Assembly (NCBI RefSeq): GCF_024139115.2
Contig: NC_085140.1
Coordinates: 422,232,283 to 422,296,282, forward strand
Source of the DNA: Armigeres subalbatus
Lineage: Eukaryota; Arthropoda; Insecta; Diptera; Culicidae
DNA length: 64,000 nt
Direction: 5' to 3'
Below the pieces are notes generated by a model. It was not told where the DNA came from and searched no databases. It saw only the letters and a list, made by a program, of their open reading frames with translations. Below, piece by piece: positions 23,539 to 35,100 of this stretch (its first letter is position 1; every line of letters starts with the position of its first letter). Both the position numbers and the translations under genes were made by a program.

Positions 23539-23659
23539 GCATCGGCGGCACGTTCATCCAAGCTATATACAAGTAAGGGATCATCATCTAGCGGTAATTT
23601 AGGAGCACCTGGGGTTCCAGGTGCGGAACCATCACGAGGTAGCACACCCCCAACACCTG
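23539..23659 (+). CDS. Ca-beta: Ca-beta exon: HOOK region
   Basis: The acceptor CCCCCGCAG ends at 23538 and the donor GTATGA starts at 23660. The 121 nt enter in phase 0 and exit in phase 1, encoding a Ser/Gly/Pro-rich stretch (for example LYTSKGSSSSGNLGAPG, ending STPPTP plus a split glycine). This is the flexible HOOK between SH3 and GK, which in the family is variable, alternatively spliced and affects inactivation. The following intron of 20.4 kb is by far the largest and contains the 7-kb satellite. Confidence 0.93.
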
Positions 23660-24424
23660 GTATGACACAGATTTTTCTTTCTTTTTATTCGGTCTTCCGT
23701 TCTATGTATTCGTCTCTCTGTGTTGGTTGGTTGTTGTTTCTTTCTCCGGATGGAATATATTAACTAACTGTTTCTTAATATGGTTGTTTTATCTTTCTTT
23801 CGGTTGTAATCTTGGTTTGAGTATTTGTTTTTCTTTATTTTTATTTACATTTTTTTACTGATACTGATATTTACGTGGAACTTTTTCTGAGAAACCAAGT
23901 CTAAAAAATTGATAAATAAATAAAGAACAAATTAAAAATGCTTATCAACAAAATTATTGAAAGATTATCTCATTGTCGTTCAAAATACTTAAAATTCTTC
24001 GATTATTTTAAACTGTTGACTGGTAGACTTTTTTCAACGCGATATTTTGTTTGCTCGTTGTTGTGAGCAACAGTAATGTATCGATTAACCTTGCAAACTG
24101 TTCCAACAATTCTCAATGAATTAAAAATAATATGTCGTTTAAAACACTTTAACGTTAATAAATATAAGTTTAGGTGAGTGACAAGTTGCATAAATGTAAA
24201 TCACATACAAACAGAATTCTTTGTAGGGGAGGATGGGTTAAATATAAACAACGGTGGCCCAAACAGACAGAATCGTTACAATCGTTACAATCTTGACACT
24301 TTTTCTTTTGATTATTTTTATTCGCTTCGAAATATGCGTGAACGTATTTTATATCGTTTAAATTATGAAATCTACTTTTTAATAAGTGAATCAATGTCGA
24401 TTAAGGCTGATGTGCCATGTTATG
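23660..24424. other. Ca-beta intron 4, 5' part
   Basis: AT-rich with T-rich runs (23670-23870). No gene or element recognised. Confidence 0.45.
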
Positions 24425-24960
24425 GGTCCTGTACACCTCCGGTGGTGCAAAGGGCCGACTTGAGATCCAGTTGTGAGGCCACCAGGCCCGAATTATATAC
24501 CGCAGGCATCTGTTAATGAACACCTGCAGCCGTTGAGTGTTCTCCACTCATGGTGTGTATCAGTGGAGAATACTCAACACTTTCGCTAGCGTATACCTAA
24601 CAGCACAGATTTCATGTTAGAATTGAGAACTCGTATTTTGGTGCGTTCACTTATCTGCCTGTTTTTTCAGATATTTCTTAAACTCGCAAAAGCAGCCCTT
24701 GCTTTCTTGATCCGTGCGCCTATGTCGATCTTGGTACCGCCGTCTGACGCCATTTGGCTACCAAGATATTGGAAGCTTTCAACATTCTCCACTGGTTGCC
24801 CGGCTACTGTGAAACTGGAAGGAGTCACCGTGTTTACATCCAACGATTTGGTTTTGTTGACGTTGATGACTAAACCTGCCGAGGAGGAGCGCTCGGCAAG
24901 GTCGTTGAGCTTACTCTGCATATCAGAGCGCAGTTGCGCGAGGAGCGCAACGGAACGCAT
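24425..24960 (-). pseudogene. Non-LTR retrotransposon fragment (RT C-terminal region)
   Basis: The minus strand encodes GLVINVNKTKSLDVNTV, then VESFQYLGSQMASDGGTKID and ARIKKARAAFASLRNI. This is the thumb/C-terminal region after the FADD box of a LINE reverse transcriptase. Past 24667 it continues in broken frames (RTKIRVLNSNMKSVLL near 24630, then CLRYIIRAWW-like words near 24490). It differs from the RTE copies at 7-9 kb and 54 kb. The clade is not assigned. Truncated at both ends. Confidence 0.75.
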
Positions 24961-26501
24961 CCCCCGTGTAAAAAAAGAATCGGGTGTAATGTTTTTTTCC
25001 GAAAGTCGTTCGTTAAAAGGCCTATGACCACTTTATTAGAAGTTCGCGTTCGACCAGGATAAGGCAAAGGAGGGAATGATTTCTTCTGTGAATGTAAATT
25101 CATGTTTCAGTATTAAAAAAGATTACGTATGCCGGTCAATGATCGAGGATATCTTTTTTTGACGTAGGACTTACGTCTCTCTTTACTATACCGGGTGTCA
25201 TTTCAAATTATTCAAATCGACCGCGTTACGCTGTGTTGAAAGATTTTAAACGTTAATAGCGTTCGTCTCAGTGGACGAATTTCTGCGGTAAGCCCCTCAA
25301 TCGACAGATTTCAAGTATGCCTTTCATGTCCATGCTTGATAAGACCCGAAAACTTGTTTCAATAGGCATGAAACTGTTTTCAATGAAAAACATTGAGATC
25401 AAGGGAACCTATAAATATGGGTACCGCACCGCATAATTCTTGCATCATTCCATTACCACGTTCTGATTGGTGCAGACACCAGCGAATGAGCAGCCGCTGG
25501 GTCTGCTGAGAAGCCATAAAATAGCGCAACGCGATTTTTTCCTTTCATTCTGACCGGGACAAGCGAAGCAACCAGCCACATCATCGATTTAACAGCACTC
25601 ACACCAGGGAATGAAGTCTGCACCGACCGCTTTCTCGACTCGACACCATCGAAGCCACCATCATCAGCCGAAACCTAGCCAGTACAGCAGCAGTCCACCC
25701 TACAGACCCGACAAAGCAGCAATGCTGAGCAGATACCGGCAGCAGCAGCAGAGTCGAAGTCGAGCCGAGACCGGCCGGCATCGGTGATGAGCCGAGACAG
25801 GCTGAAGAAAAGCCACATGATGCAGCATGTATGTCCAAAAAACAAACGGTTCTTCAGAGAACCAATAATAGAGATCAAAGCTTTCAATATCTTTCGGGAT
25901 AGAAATTGTACTCCAATATTCTAGTGATAAAATTTTATGCGTGATTTTCATAAATAGCGACTTCGCTTGACTATGCCTAAAAAAAACATAAGAAGATGTC
26001 CAAATCTCTCACATAATATTTGAATATTTGGATTAAAAAAAACAGCTCAAACATTAATAAGCTATCAATCGATTTTTCATCAAATGTTGGATTTTTTGGC
26101 ATTGATCAAGAAATATCTAGATAAACATTGTTTGATACTGACCGCACACAAAGCGAACGTGACTGAATGATCGTCCCATGTTACCAATTCTAAATCTTAT
26201 CACCCGAAAACCCATGTCAGGGTGTTTCCTTCCATCTACTACTAACAATGTTGTCTCAGAAAAGAACACGTACTTCTCACCTGAACTGCAATTCTAAGCT
26301 CGCTTGCCCGGCTTATTGGCCTGTATCAAGCGAAAAGTCCCGTTAGGAAATAGACGCCAGTAGCGAGCAACAAGCGTAAAAAAGAAGAAGTCCTTCTCGA
26401 ACGCGTTGATGATGATGACGCTTTGGCTGACAAAGAAGCGGGATACAAGACACTGGCTGATTGACCCACCAATTGGGAAGCAGAGAAGATTCAAAATAAG
26501 G
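24961..26501. other. Ca-beta intron 4, with GC-richer promoter-like segment
   Basis: 25395-25800 is unusually GC-rich for this intron: TATAAAT at 25410-25416, an ATTGG box near 25467, then CAG/CCA-rich sequence. The ORFs there (for example minus strand 25838-25599) have no family features. 25980-26280 is plain AT-rich. Confidence 0.35.
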
Positions 26502-26541
26502 TATAAAAGAAAAGTGCATTCGGTCGCAGAGCATTCAGTCT
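26472..26541 (+). promoter_or_regulatory. Promoter-like TATA/initiator cluster
   Basis: AATTGG (inverted CCAAT-type) at 26470-26475, TATAAAA at 26502-26508 and the arthropod initiator-like TCAGTC at 26535-26540, spaced about 33-35 nt. No recognisable ORF starts just downstream. It may be a stray promoter from a retrogene or histone-like unit, or chance. Confidence 0.25.
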
Positions 26542-27769
26542 TTTTTATACCACCACTAGAAATTCGCGGTTATTTGAAAAGATCGTTTTCTTACTTTTTG
26601 GACTTAGCCGAAGAAAACAGCCTTTTTCAAGGCTCTAAGAGTTAAAAATAATGTTCTCCTTCAGTCGCTATCGCACGGATTAGGAGGCCCTACATCCCCT
26701 GCTGGGCAAACTTGTGGCTTATTTCAGGCAGTCCTTCAGTGGGAAGGTTGCCACTGTCGAGGGTAATATTCCGTGACCGGACAGATACTTCCTGAATTGT
26801 TTTTGATGATTCTTGTTCGAGGTAGATTTGATTTCTGTGTCGGTTTGATGAGATGAGATTTTGCCAAGGTATGGTATGCAACGCCGATTATTTATCCAAA
26901 ATAGCTGATGTGGGAAATTTGGACATATTATGTATCTTAAAGGCATGGTCAAGTCAAGTCCTACGTCCACTTAGCGATTATGTCACAGACATTACCCACT
27001 GTTCGTTTTTTAAATAAAAATGCGTTTGGCCTGAATAAAGTAATTTTCAATATCAGGGTTTGAATCCAAAAAAGAAAAAAATAAAGCAATTTAATTTTCA
27101 TCTCTTTATACACACGATAAGTAGCATACCGTGAAGGACTTTTGTAGCAAGCTGTTATGATAAATGACTGATTTGGGGTAGCCCCCCCCCTGTTCAATTT
27201 CTTTTAGACACCTCCAAACACAGGGGGGTTTGATGCTTCTGATGATGCATTTCAACTTGTTTTAAACAGCTGTGCTAAAAAACATGGTACCCAAAATGAG
27301 CGAGAACAACTCGTTTTATCGTCACTTCTCGGTTTGGGCTGCCTATCCAATTCTTTTTTTTTGTACTTGCATACAAGTTTGATAAACCTGTTTTCATGGC
27401 TAGATACAGATTTGCCTCTCTTTTGTCGTTGTTCGTTATCTATTGAGAGCGATTTCTACAAACCCTGGTAAATGTAATTCCCATCCCATCTTAAAAATTA
27501 CGCATTCGCACGAAATTGCTGTAAATTATGAGCTTCTGGACCGATTTCTGCCAAATTTAGTACAAATATTCTCGGGTCTAGGTCATTTGGCATAGTCATT
27601 TGGGATAACGTTTTTTAACATAAGGTCATTTGACATAATTTTGAACTGCAACAAGACGGTGGGTCATTTGGCATAATTTAGAACTGTGAAAGAAACAGAA
27701 AGAACAGAATTCGGTCAATAATAATATTGATAAGACATAATCCTTTCGTAGAAAGTATGCATTAGCCAG
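26542..27769. other. Ca-beta intron 4, unassigned part
   Basis: No gene. 27580-27680 holds repeats of GTCATTTGGCATAA, a motif that returns at 28150-28220, 29160-29250 and 30170-30250. Confidence 0.4.
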
Positions 27770-28830
27770 GTATAAAGCAAAAGTTAATGTTTCCGTTTGC
27801 CCGAGACTCGGTAACGGTAAATGTAATTCCTTCCAGTAGTGGATATGATTTATTCGTTCAAGGTAGGCGTTCGTTCAGATTAAGGCAATGGTGGGTGTTA
27901 TACTTTTTCTAGAATTAGACATTTGTCCAGAATAAGAAAACGGTGGAAGTGAATACTTCTTTAGAACATAGTTTCCCAAAATGGTGGGTCGCGACCCCCC
28001 AGCCTGTGTAAATCTTATGGAAGTGGGTCGCGACCCCCCAACTTTGGGAAGCTATGCTTTAGAAGATGGTATTTGTCCGGATTAAGGCAATGATGGATGT
28101 GATCCCTTTTTTTCATTGATTAAGGCAATGATTGATTGAGTTGCAGTTCAAAATGATGCCAAATGGACTTTATACCTAATGACCTTAATCCATGTAACTT
28201 TATGCCAAATGACCAAAACTCGGTTATTCTATATGTATTTTTCACATATGTATAATATAAATCGAGAATACGTTCTGATAATCTAATCAGTCTAAAGATG
28301 CAAACTCCTACTTTAAAATTAGGCACATCGCCATTGCCTCAATTGCAATTACCTTAATTCGGGCAAGCTACTTTTAAATAAGGAATCACATCCACCATTG
28401 CCTTTCACCGAGCAAACGCTCACCTTCGAAAAAGAGATCAATGGCATAGTAATGGTAATGGAAGATTTACCTTATTCTGCGCAAATGCCTACTTTTTAAG
28501 AAGGGTACATATCCACTATTGCCTTAACCCGGGGCAGCACTTTTTTTTTTAAAGTAATAACATCCACCTTAATCCAAACTAGCGCCTACTTGAATCACAT
28601 CCGCCAATGCCTTATTCCGCGCAAAGGCCTAGTTTTCCAAAATGGGTCATATCTCCCCTTGCCTTATTACGAGCAAACGTTTACTTTTAAAGAAGGGATC
28701 ACATCAAGCATTGCGTTAATACGGGCAAGCACCTTCTTTAAAGAAGGGATCACACCCACCGTTGCCTTAATTCGAGCAAGTGCCAAAGAATCATTTCCAC
28801 CATTGCTTTGATTGATAAACATCCCAGCTG
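27770..28830. repeat. Degenerate minisatellite, unit about 60-70 bp
   Basis: Repeated words AAGAAGGGATCACATCCACC, ATTGCCTTAATTCG and GGGCAAGC/GAGCAAG recur about every 60-70 nt, clearest at 28370-28830. Related single units occur near 25060 and 27880. No coding. Confidence 0.65.
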
Positions 28831-29854
28831 AGTAAGCTAGATTTTTAGCTGCAGAAGTCTATTTTTGGTTGAAAAAGCGCTCTATCAGCTTCCATTGTTT
28901 GCTGGCATTGCTTTTCACTGGGTGAACCTTAAATCCAATGGAGGGATAACAATTATCATTGCTCTATAACTCGGCTAATGCAAGCTTTCTACGAAATGGT
29001 CATGTCTAATATTATTACCGACCTGTGTTATATTCACCATTCCGGTTTAAGTATAGATTAATCTATATATTTTAATATAAATATAAAAAATCACGTCAAT
29101 AAAGGTTGCTAAAAAAAATTAAAACCATTCCGGTTTTTCCATCATCACTTAGTCAAGCCAAATGCCAAATGTCCGTTATATCAAATGACCCTCACTTTTG
29201 ACGTTGTTCACAATTATGCAAAATGTCCGTTATGCAAAATGACTTTATGCCGAAATAATCGCTACCAATATTCTCTATCTATTGAGACGAGTATAAGGTT
29301 TGGGGGAGTGTTATAGGGATAAAGAGGAAGGAGATTTTTTTTTCACAAAATGAATAGATTAAATAAGTGAACACTTGAATCGACTTGAAGAATGTAAAAA
29401 TATAAAAAAAAATTAAGGAAAAGGAACACGGAAAAGGAACAAGGAAAACAAAATCAAGGTACAGAGAAACAGACGTCGCACTCAACACATATTCCATAGT
29501 TCACCCTTTTAACGGTCGATACATTTTTTTGTGTATGTGATCATTGAGCCACCGGCGCTTCTGTCGGATTTGCTTGTGTTTTACGTTAGCACACTGCCGC
29601 CATATGGTTGCTACTTGGCCACACACAGTGCCTTCAGTACTGGGCTATGATGCTTTCGTGACGATGATTTTGATAGCATTTTGTTCTAAGTGAGACGCCT
29701 GTTTCTCTGTAATCAAGGTAAATATGATTTTTTTGTGAAACTGAAAATCCGTTTATTCCAAAGTAAAGTGAATATGAAGAAATAAAAAAGGCAAAAAAAA
29801 ACATTATAAAAAGAAATATAACATGATAGAAATTAAAGGAATGATGCTTCATGG
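28831..29854. other. Ca-beta intron 4, unassigned part
   Basis: No gene. Contains two stretches of the GTCATTTGGCATAA motif (29160-29250) and A-rich runs. Confidence 0.4.
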
Positions 29855-30080
29855 AGTAATGTGGAGGAAGAAAAAGGAAAGAGAGAAAATGAAAAGGGAA
29901 GAAAGAAGATGAAAAAAGAACGGAGGAGAAAGTAAAAAGAAGAAAGAGAAAAAAGAAACAATGAATATAAAATTAAAAAAATAGTAGAAAGATCAAAGTT
30001 GATTATAGGGGAAAGGGAGTTGGAAAGTGGAAGAAAGAAAAAACAGAAATGAAGAAAAAAGGAAATCGTAATGAAGAAAC
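29855..30080 (+). repeat. Polypurine tract of about 225 nt
   Basis: The + strand is almost only A and G (GAAGAAAAAGGAAAGAGAGA and similar), with few interruptions. It is a homopurine-homopyrimidine region. Confidence 0.7.
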
Positions 30081-30632
30081 AGCCAAACCTACCCGAGGTT
30101 AAAATAACTCAATAATACCTAATTCTGTTATTGATACCTTACTGTGTTATGAACAATGTGTTTTAATAGGTAAAGTCATTTGGTATAAATCGTTTGGCAT
30201 AATTTCATTTGGTGTTGTTCGGCATAAAAGGTGTTGTTTGGCATAAATGGCCTTTGGCGCAATGGTTCGAAAATAACGATTTCAAAACAAATGCAAATTA
30301 TGTTTAATTTGTTTATAATAATATTATCGATTGATAATGGAATGTGAATAATTTTCATCATTCTTCAGGGGTACATTACTGCCTTAATCTGAAACATACA
30401 CCCTGGACATATCATTTAAGAAAACCTGTCATGTCATTAAAGACAAGCAATAAAATTAGGAGATATAAATGATTATCTTTTTGAGATCACAAAATGGTTC
30501 AATATTAGCCAATAAAGTACACGCTTCCATCTTATTATTTCTGCTGATGGCTGAATCGTGAATTTGGCAGATTGGAACACCTAGTGGTGTATTCATCTTG
30601 GGTAAAACTGTCCAGAATCCTAATAAACTATA

Positions 30633-30791
30633 CCTCGCGTTCAAGGAGGCACCAGTCTCGATAAACAAGCAACGAATGACTGTCATCTTTTTATTTTGGC
30701 TTCGCTGCGTCACAGCAAGCGTAGAATAAAAAGATGACAGCTGCTCGTTGGTTCAGTAGGTATTGACACTGGTGCCCTTGAAATCGCGAGG
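30633..30791. mobile_element. 159-bp palindromic MITE
   Basis: CCTCGCG...(TTCAAGG, GGCACCAGT, TGTCATCTTTTTATT) on the left is matched in inverse on the right, ending CGCGAGG (30785-30791). Arms are about 70 nt with small indels. Confidence 0.7.
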
Positions 30792-32346
30792 TGGAACAAA
30801 ATTGGGTTCCGAAGAGTTCGTTCCTGCGTATCAATCTTTTCATTGATTTAATTTTTCGTTAATAATTTAACTGGATTCAAAATTACAACCGTGATTGTTG
30901 CAAGATGCAGCCAAAAGTGCAAGATGCAATCATCCTGTACGTCATCGAAATTAAAAATCTCCGGTAGAATTACACAATTCAATGCAATGATAAGAAAAGT
31001 TAACATCAAAGGAGAGGAACCGACCGAGACTTTGTTTCTTAATATTATGGATATCTCAAAAACCCTAAATGAGAAACTTATTCACCAGCTTCCGCAAAAT
31101 GATTACTTAGATCAATGGGAGTTGCATTGTTCGAATACAAAATATGCGTTACATAGTAATTGAATTCTGGTTAATGTGGGTTTTGGGGATAATGAAAAAA
31201 TCTACAATGGAAATAATGCAAAGTCAAACAAACACCATTCAAATCTTTAGTTGAAAAACTTGAATATATTGCAAGAAACTAATAGGTATTAAAATGAAAA
31301 AAAATTAAACAAAAACTCGGAATTGTTAAATAATGCTTTAAAAAAGACAGATTTTTCCTAATTTAACTGATGAACGTTCGATTTTTCACTTTCAAGATTT
31401 TTTAGAAAGCATAATATATGTAAAATAAATATAAATATTGATAGCAAGAATTTGTGGCAAACATTTTCTTTGTCCAAATTTCAATCAAAAATTTTTTTGT
31501 ATATTTTTGTAGAAAGACATCAGTCTTATATTGTCCACTTGCTTTACACCTTGTTCACTAATAAGATTTCCTTCAATAAATTGGACAATTGTTGGAAAGC
31601 ATTGGTCTTCTATATATGTTTGGTCTTGATACATTTTTCATTCTTCCAGAGGATTGCGAAACCTGTATTGCTCAGGTTGAGTATTTATTTCTATTTTTAA
31701 GGTTTAAAAAGTCTACCATTTAACAGCAGTTCTAAATAATCGAAAATTATACCGGAAGTAACACTAGAAATTTATTGATAAAATAAACTCATTGCAATAC
31801 CAAAAATTCTGTCACTGTGTCAGGTCGTACACTAATAACGTAAGCACTTATGGGGGGAGGGGGAGTCTGCCATTTTCGTTCCAAATAAATAAAAGAATAT
31901 TTGTATCTTATATGGGGGGAGTGGGGTTTGAAAAACTCTGAAAAAATGCTTACGTAATTAATGTACGACCCCAACCTACAATGCCTAATTTAAATTCATT
32001 GCTACTGCAATAGAAAAAAGGGATGAATTAAAATTTAAATTACAGTTAATTTCTTTAAACGTTTTTGTGTTCCTTAAATAAATATATCGTAGGCTAAGTT
32101 TCTTCTCGGAAATTATTGCATTGTAATATTTCAATATATACCAACACCAAGTACTGCTTGTTATTCCATTCCTACTCCGGCAGTAATGAAAAGTACTTTT
32201 ATTTTGTTAAATGGCAGCTCAGTATATAACTTAGCATTCTCTTATTTGAAAGAATTGTCACCGTCAATGTACTCGTGAATCTATCCTCAGTTTGTATTCT
32301 CAGTTCTTTTCGAATCTTCCGTTGATTATCTTGATTTCCTTTACAG
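30792..32346. other. Ca-beta intron 4, unassigned part
   Basis: AT-rich. A 90-codon ORF at 30891 lacks any recognisable motif. A short exon-like AG...GT pair at 31650-31675 (26 nt) does not keep phase. Confidence 0.35.
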
Positions 32347-32492
32347 ACAAAGACACAAACACACAAACACTTGTCCCTCAAAGGTTTCCTCGCACTACAA
32401 CACAAACACGTGCACGCACACAAAATCCTTCCCAACTTCCCGCTCCATCTGTGAACAACTTTCCATTTCCACCGTAGAGAACATTCTCGAGT
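32347..32492 (+). other. Exon-like segment in the HOOK intron
   Basis: A good acceptor (TTGATTTCCTTTACAG, ends 32346) and a strong donor (GTAAGT at 32493) bound 146 nt of C-rich sequence unlike the surrounding AT-rich DNA. Entered in phase 1 from the HOOK exon it reads DKDTNTQTLVPQRFPRTT and stops at TAG 32474-32476, which would give a protein with SH3 but no GK. In phase 2 it is fully open and exits in phase 1, matching the next exon. It could be a poison, alternative or 5' leader exon. Confidence 0.35.
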
Positions 32493-35100
32493 GTAAGTCG
32501 CACATTTTCACACTATTTCCAAGGAAAAAAAATATTTCGAAAAAAAAGTCTATAGGAAAACCGCCAATTCACATTCAAACACACCTCAGAAAGTCACTCA
32601 CTAAATCACAAAAATTCTTTCCGTCTTCTGTTTCTTCACTTCTCCTGCGTCTTCTTCAATATCTACAACATTTTCGTACTTTGATTTCGTCATGTTTATA
32701 TGATTGGATGAAGCGTACATACATTACTCTTTTCGAAAATTCCATCGGTTATTTTTGATTTCGAGCCACAATCAGAGAACGAGAGATACATTCATTCAGT
32801 TTGGACAGTAGTGCTCAAAACTTTGTTGATTAAGCTGCATGCATTTTCGTAGGCTAGTTGTTGCATGATCGACCGTGCGTGGTGTTATGAATTTGTGTTT
32901 TAGAGATATGTTGACAAATTTCTGATTCAAATCTAGTAAATACTCAGCGCTCCTTTATTTTCTTGGTTTATGAAGGATTTTGTTGATTCTATGCTTTTCC
33001 GATCTCCACAGAATTAACACAATAAAAATGACAGTTTGATTTTATGATAGTTATGAACGTTCTAAGTAAAAGTCCTATATGTCTGTAATTTAGAGTTTGT
33101 AGGAGATTAGATTAGGAAAAAGTGCGAAAAATTTAGTTATTCCTACCAGAGAATTATTACTTTTCAAAATCCTACAAAAACGTTGTCTTCCACAACCTCT
33201 CCTAAATTTGAGATTACATTTCTTAAATCTCAATTCTCCTATCATCTATTTGCAAAACAACATTTGATCAAATCACCATTCATCCCGGTTTGTTTTCCAA
33301 ATAATTAAAAAACATGATGCACCTCCATCAAACCATATGAAACAATTCTTCAATTCGCTAATGCCAACGAAAGGCAACCCACTCCAGATGGAAAGCACTG
33401 AGACATGCCCACCACTGCACCTTTCCATTCTTTCCGCATCCTACTGCTCTGCAAAATTTTCCCATTTGGGTATCTGCATGCGGCAGTCTTCCATTACCCT
33501 AGTTTATATTTTTTCGGAGTAAGATGTGGTGGTGGTTGGTAATCTGTCTGTCAGACTGTACATTTTTTTTCTATCAGGCAAACAACCCTTAGGAAGAATC
33601 GGTTAAACATATCGTGGTTTTTCTGAAAATTTGAGAAACGTGTTCATACTCTCGACTTGATTGTAATAGGAAAACGCTCTGACTTTTAGTCGAATGATGC
33701 AATAGAATCCACATTCATCAAAACAACAATTACTCAGACGAATATGGATTTCGTTGCTAGCACATATCGATTGTTTCATTGCATTACACAGATAATGATG
33801 ACAATCGTATGACGTAAATAGACATATGAGAACATAAGAAAGATATGAGAATAGAAGTCAATTTTCTTTTTGTTATTCTACCTTTTTCCATTAAATTACA
33901 TGGAAGTTCATTCAGGAAGCAAGGTATACCAAACTCTTATGCAAAGATAACAAAAAAAAAGTAATAAAAAATGGCTCTGTGGAAAAGAATGGATAAAGTG
34001 AAATATTGTACGCATTACACTGACTGAGTTGTAATAATCGGAGAAACAATCAACAATAGGCTGTAATAGCGAAGGGAGGAAACAAATGCGACAAAAGCAT
34101 CAGACACAGAAAGCAGAACGCCAGAAAGTAATCTAGCAGAAGGATAACTTACAACGGTATGAAAGGATGAAAGGAGTCCTTTTCTTCGAACCGGGATGAA
34201 AGGTGGAAAAGGTTACTGGAGACACAGAAACAAAAACTTGCGGTTAAATCACAAAGCAATTGAAATTTGTCGACTATCTTGGTCATGTTTTTGCGATGGA
34301 TATAGTTTACTTACTTTTTTTTGTTCCTGTTTGTTATGTAGTTGGCTTTGCTCAGATCGCTCAGCAGAGCTGCATGGCAGATGTGCTTTCATGATTCCTT
34401 GGCTGGTTTTGTTTGTTACTTGCGGTAAGCTTTTGTAAGTGCGGTCAGACTGTACATCCACGCAAATCTATTTGTGTATATTTGCAAGCCAGTATGCAAG
34501 CCATGTAAGTAATACGTCGCTTCGATTATATCTGCATTAGGTTAGCTTCAACATATGTAGCATTATTTTTTTAATAATCAATTCTGGAAATTTATTGAAT
34601 GTAATTTGAAATGTGTTCATGTTCTATCAGAAATGTTGATAGAACATTAAGCAACTAAAAGATTTTGGTTGTTAGTTGAAATTGGTATTCAAAGAACTTC
34701 TTAAAACCTTTTACTCTGAAACTGTCATAAAACGATTTAGTATACCATTTAATTCTACCGCTGGATTGTAACATTCCTGAAAAGTAGATCGATTTTACCA
34801 GTAAGGTCATCCTCCGTTTCTCGAACTTAAGACGACATGTCGAGACACCATCATTTTTATGAAACCTGAAAAAAATTTCATTGAAATAAAATGTATAAGA
34901 ACTGAGAATTGAGAAATAAGAAATAGGAAACGGGAAGTGCAAATTGAAATAAAAGAACTAATAAGAAATAAGAAATAAAAAATATTAAATGAGAAATGCA
35001 AAATAAGATATGAGAAATAAAATATGAAAAATGAGATGAGAAATGTGAAATGAGAAATGAAAAATAAGAAATGAGGAATAAGATATAAGGATTGAGAAAT
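32493..35100. other. Ca-beta intron 4, unassigned part
   Basis: No gene recognised. 34740-34840 holds a diverged relative of the MITE at 17026. From 34900 the sequence grades into GAGAAATAAGAAAT-type simple repeats that lead to the satellite. Confidence 0.4.

Noticed and set aside
30891..31163. 90-codon ORF
   Set aside because: AT-rich intron sequence, no recognisable motif, no splice or promoter context.
31650..31675. 26-nt microexon
   Set aside because: Length breaks the phase between the HOOK and GK exons, also when combined with the segment at 32347.
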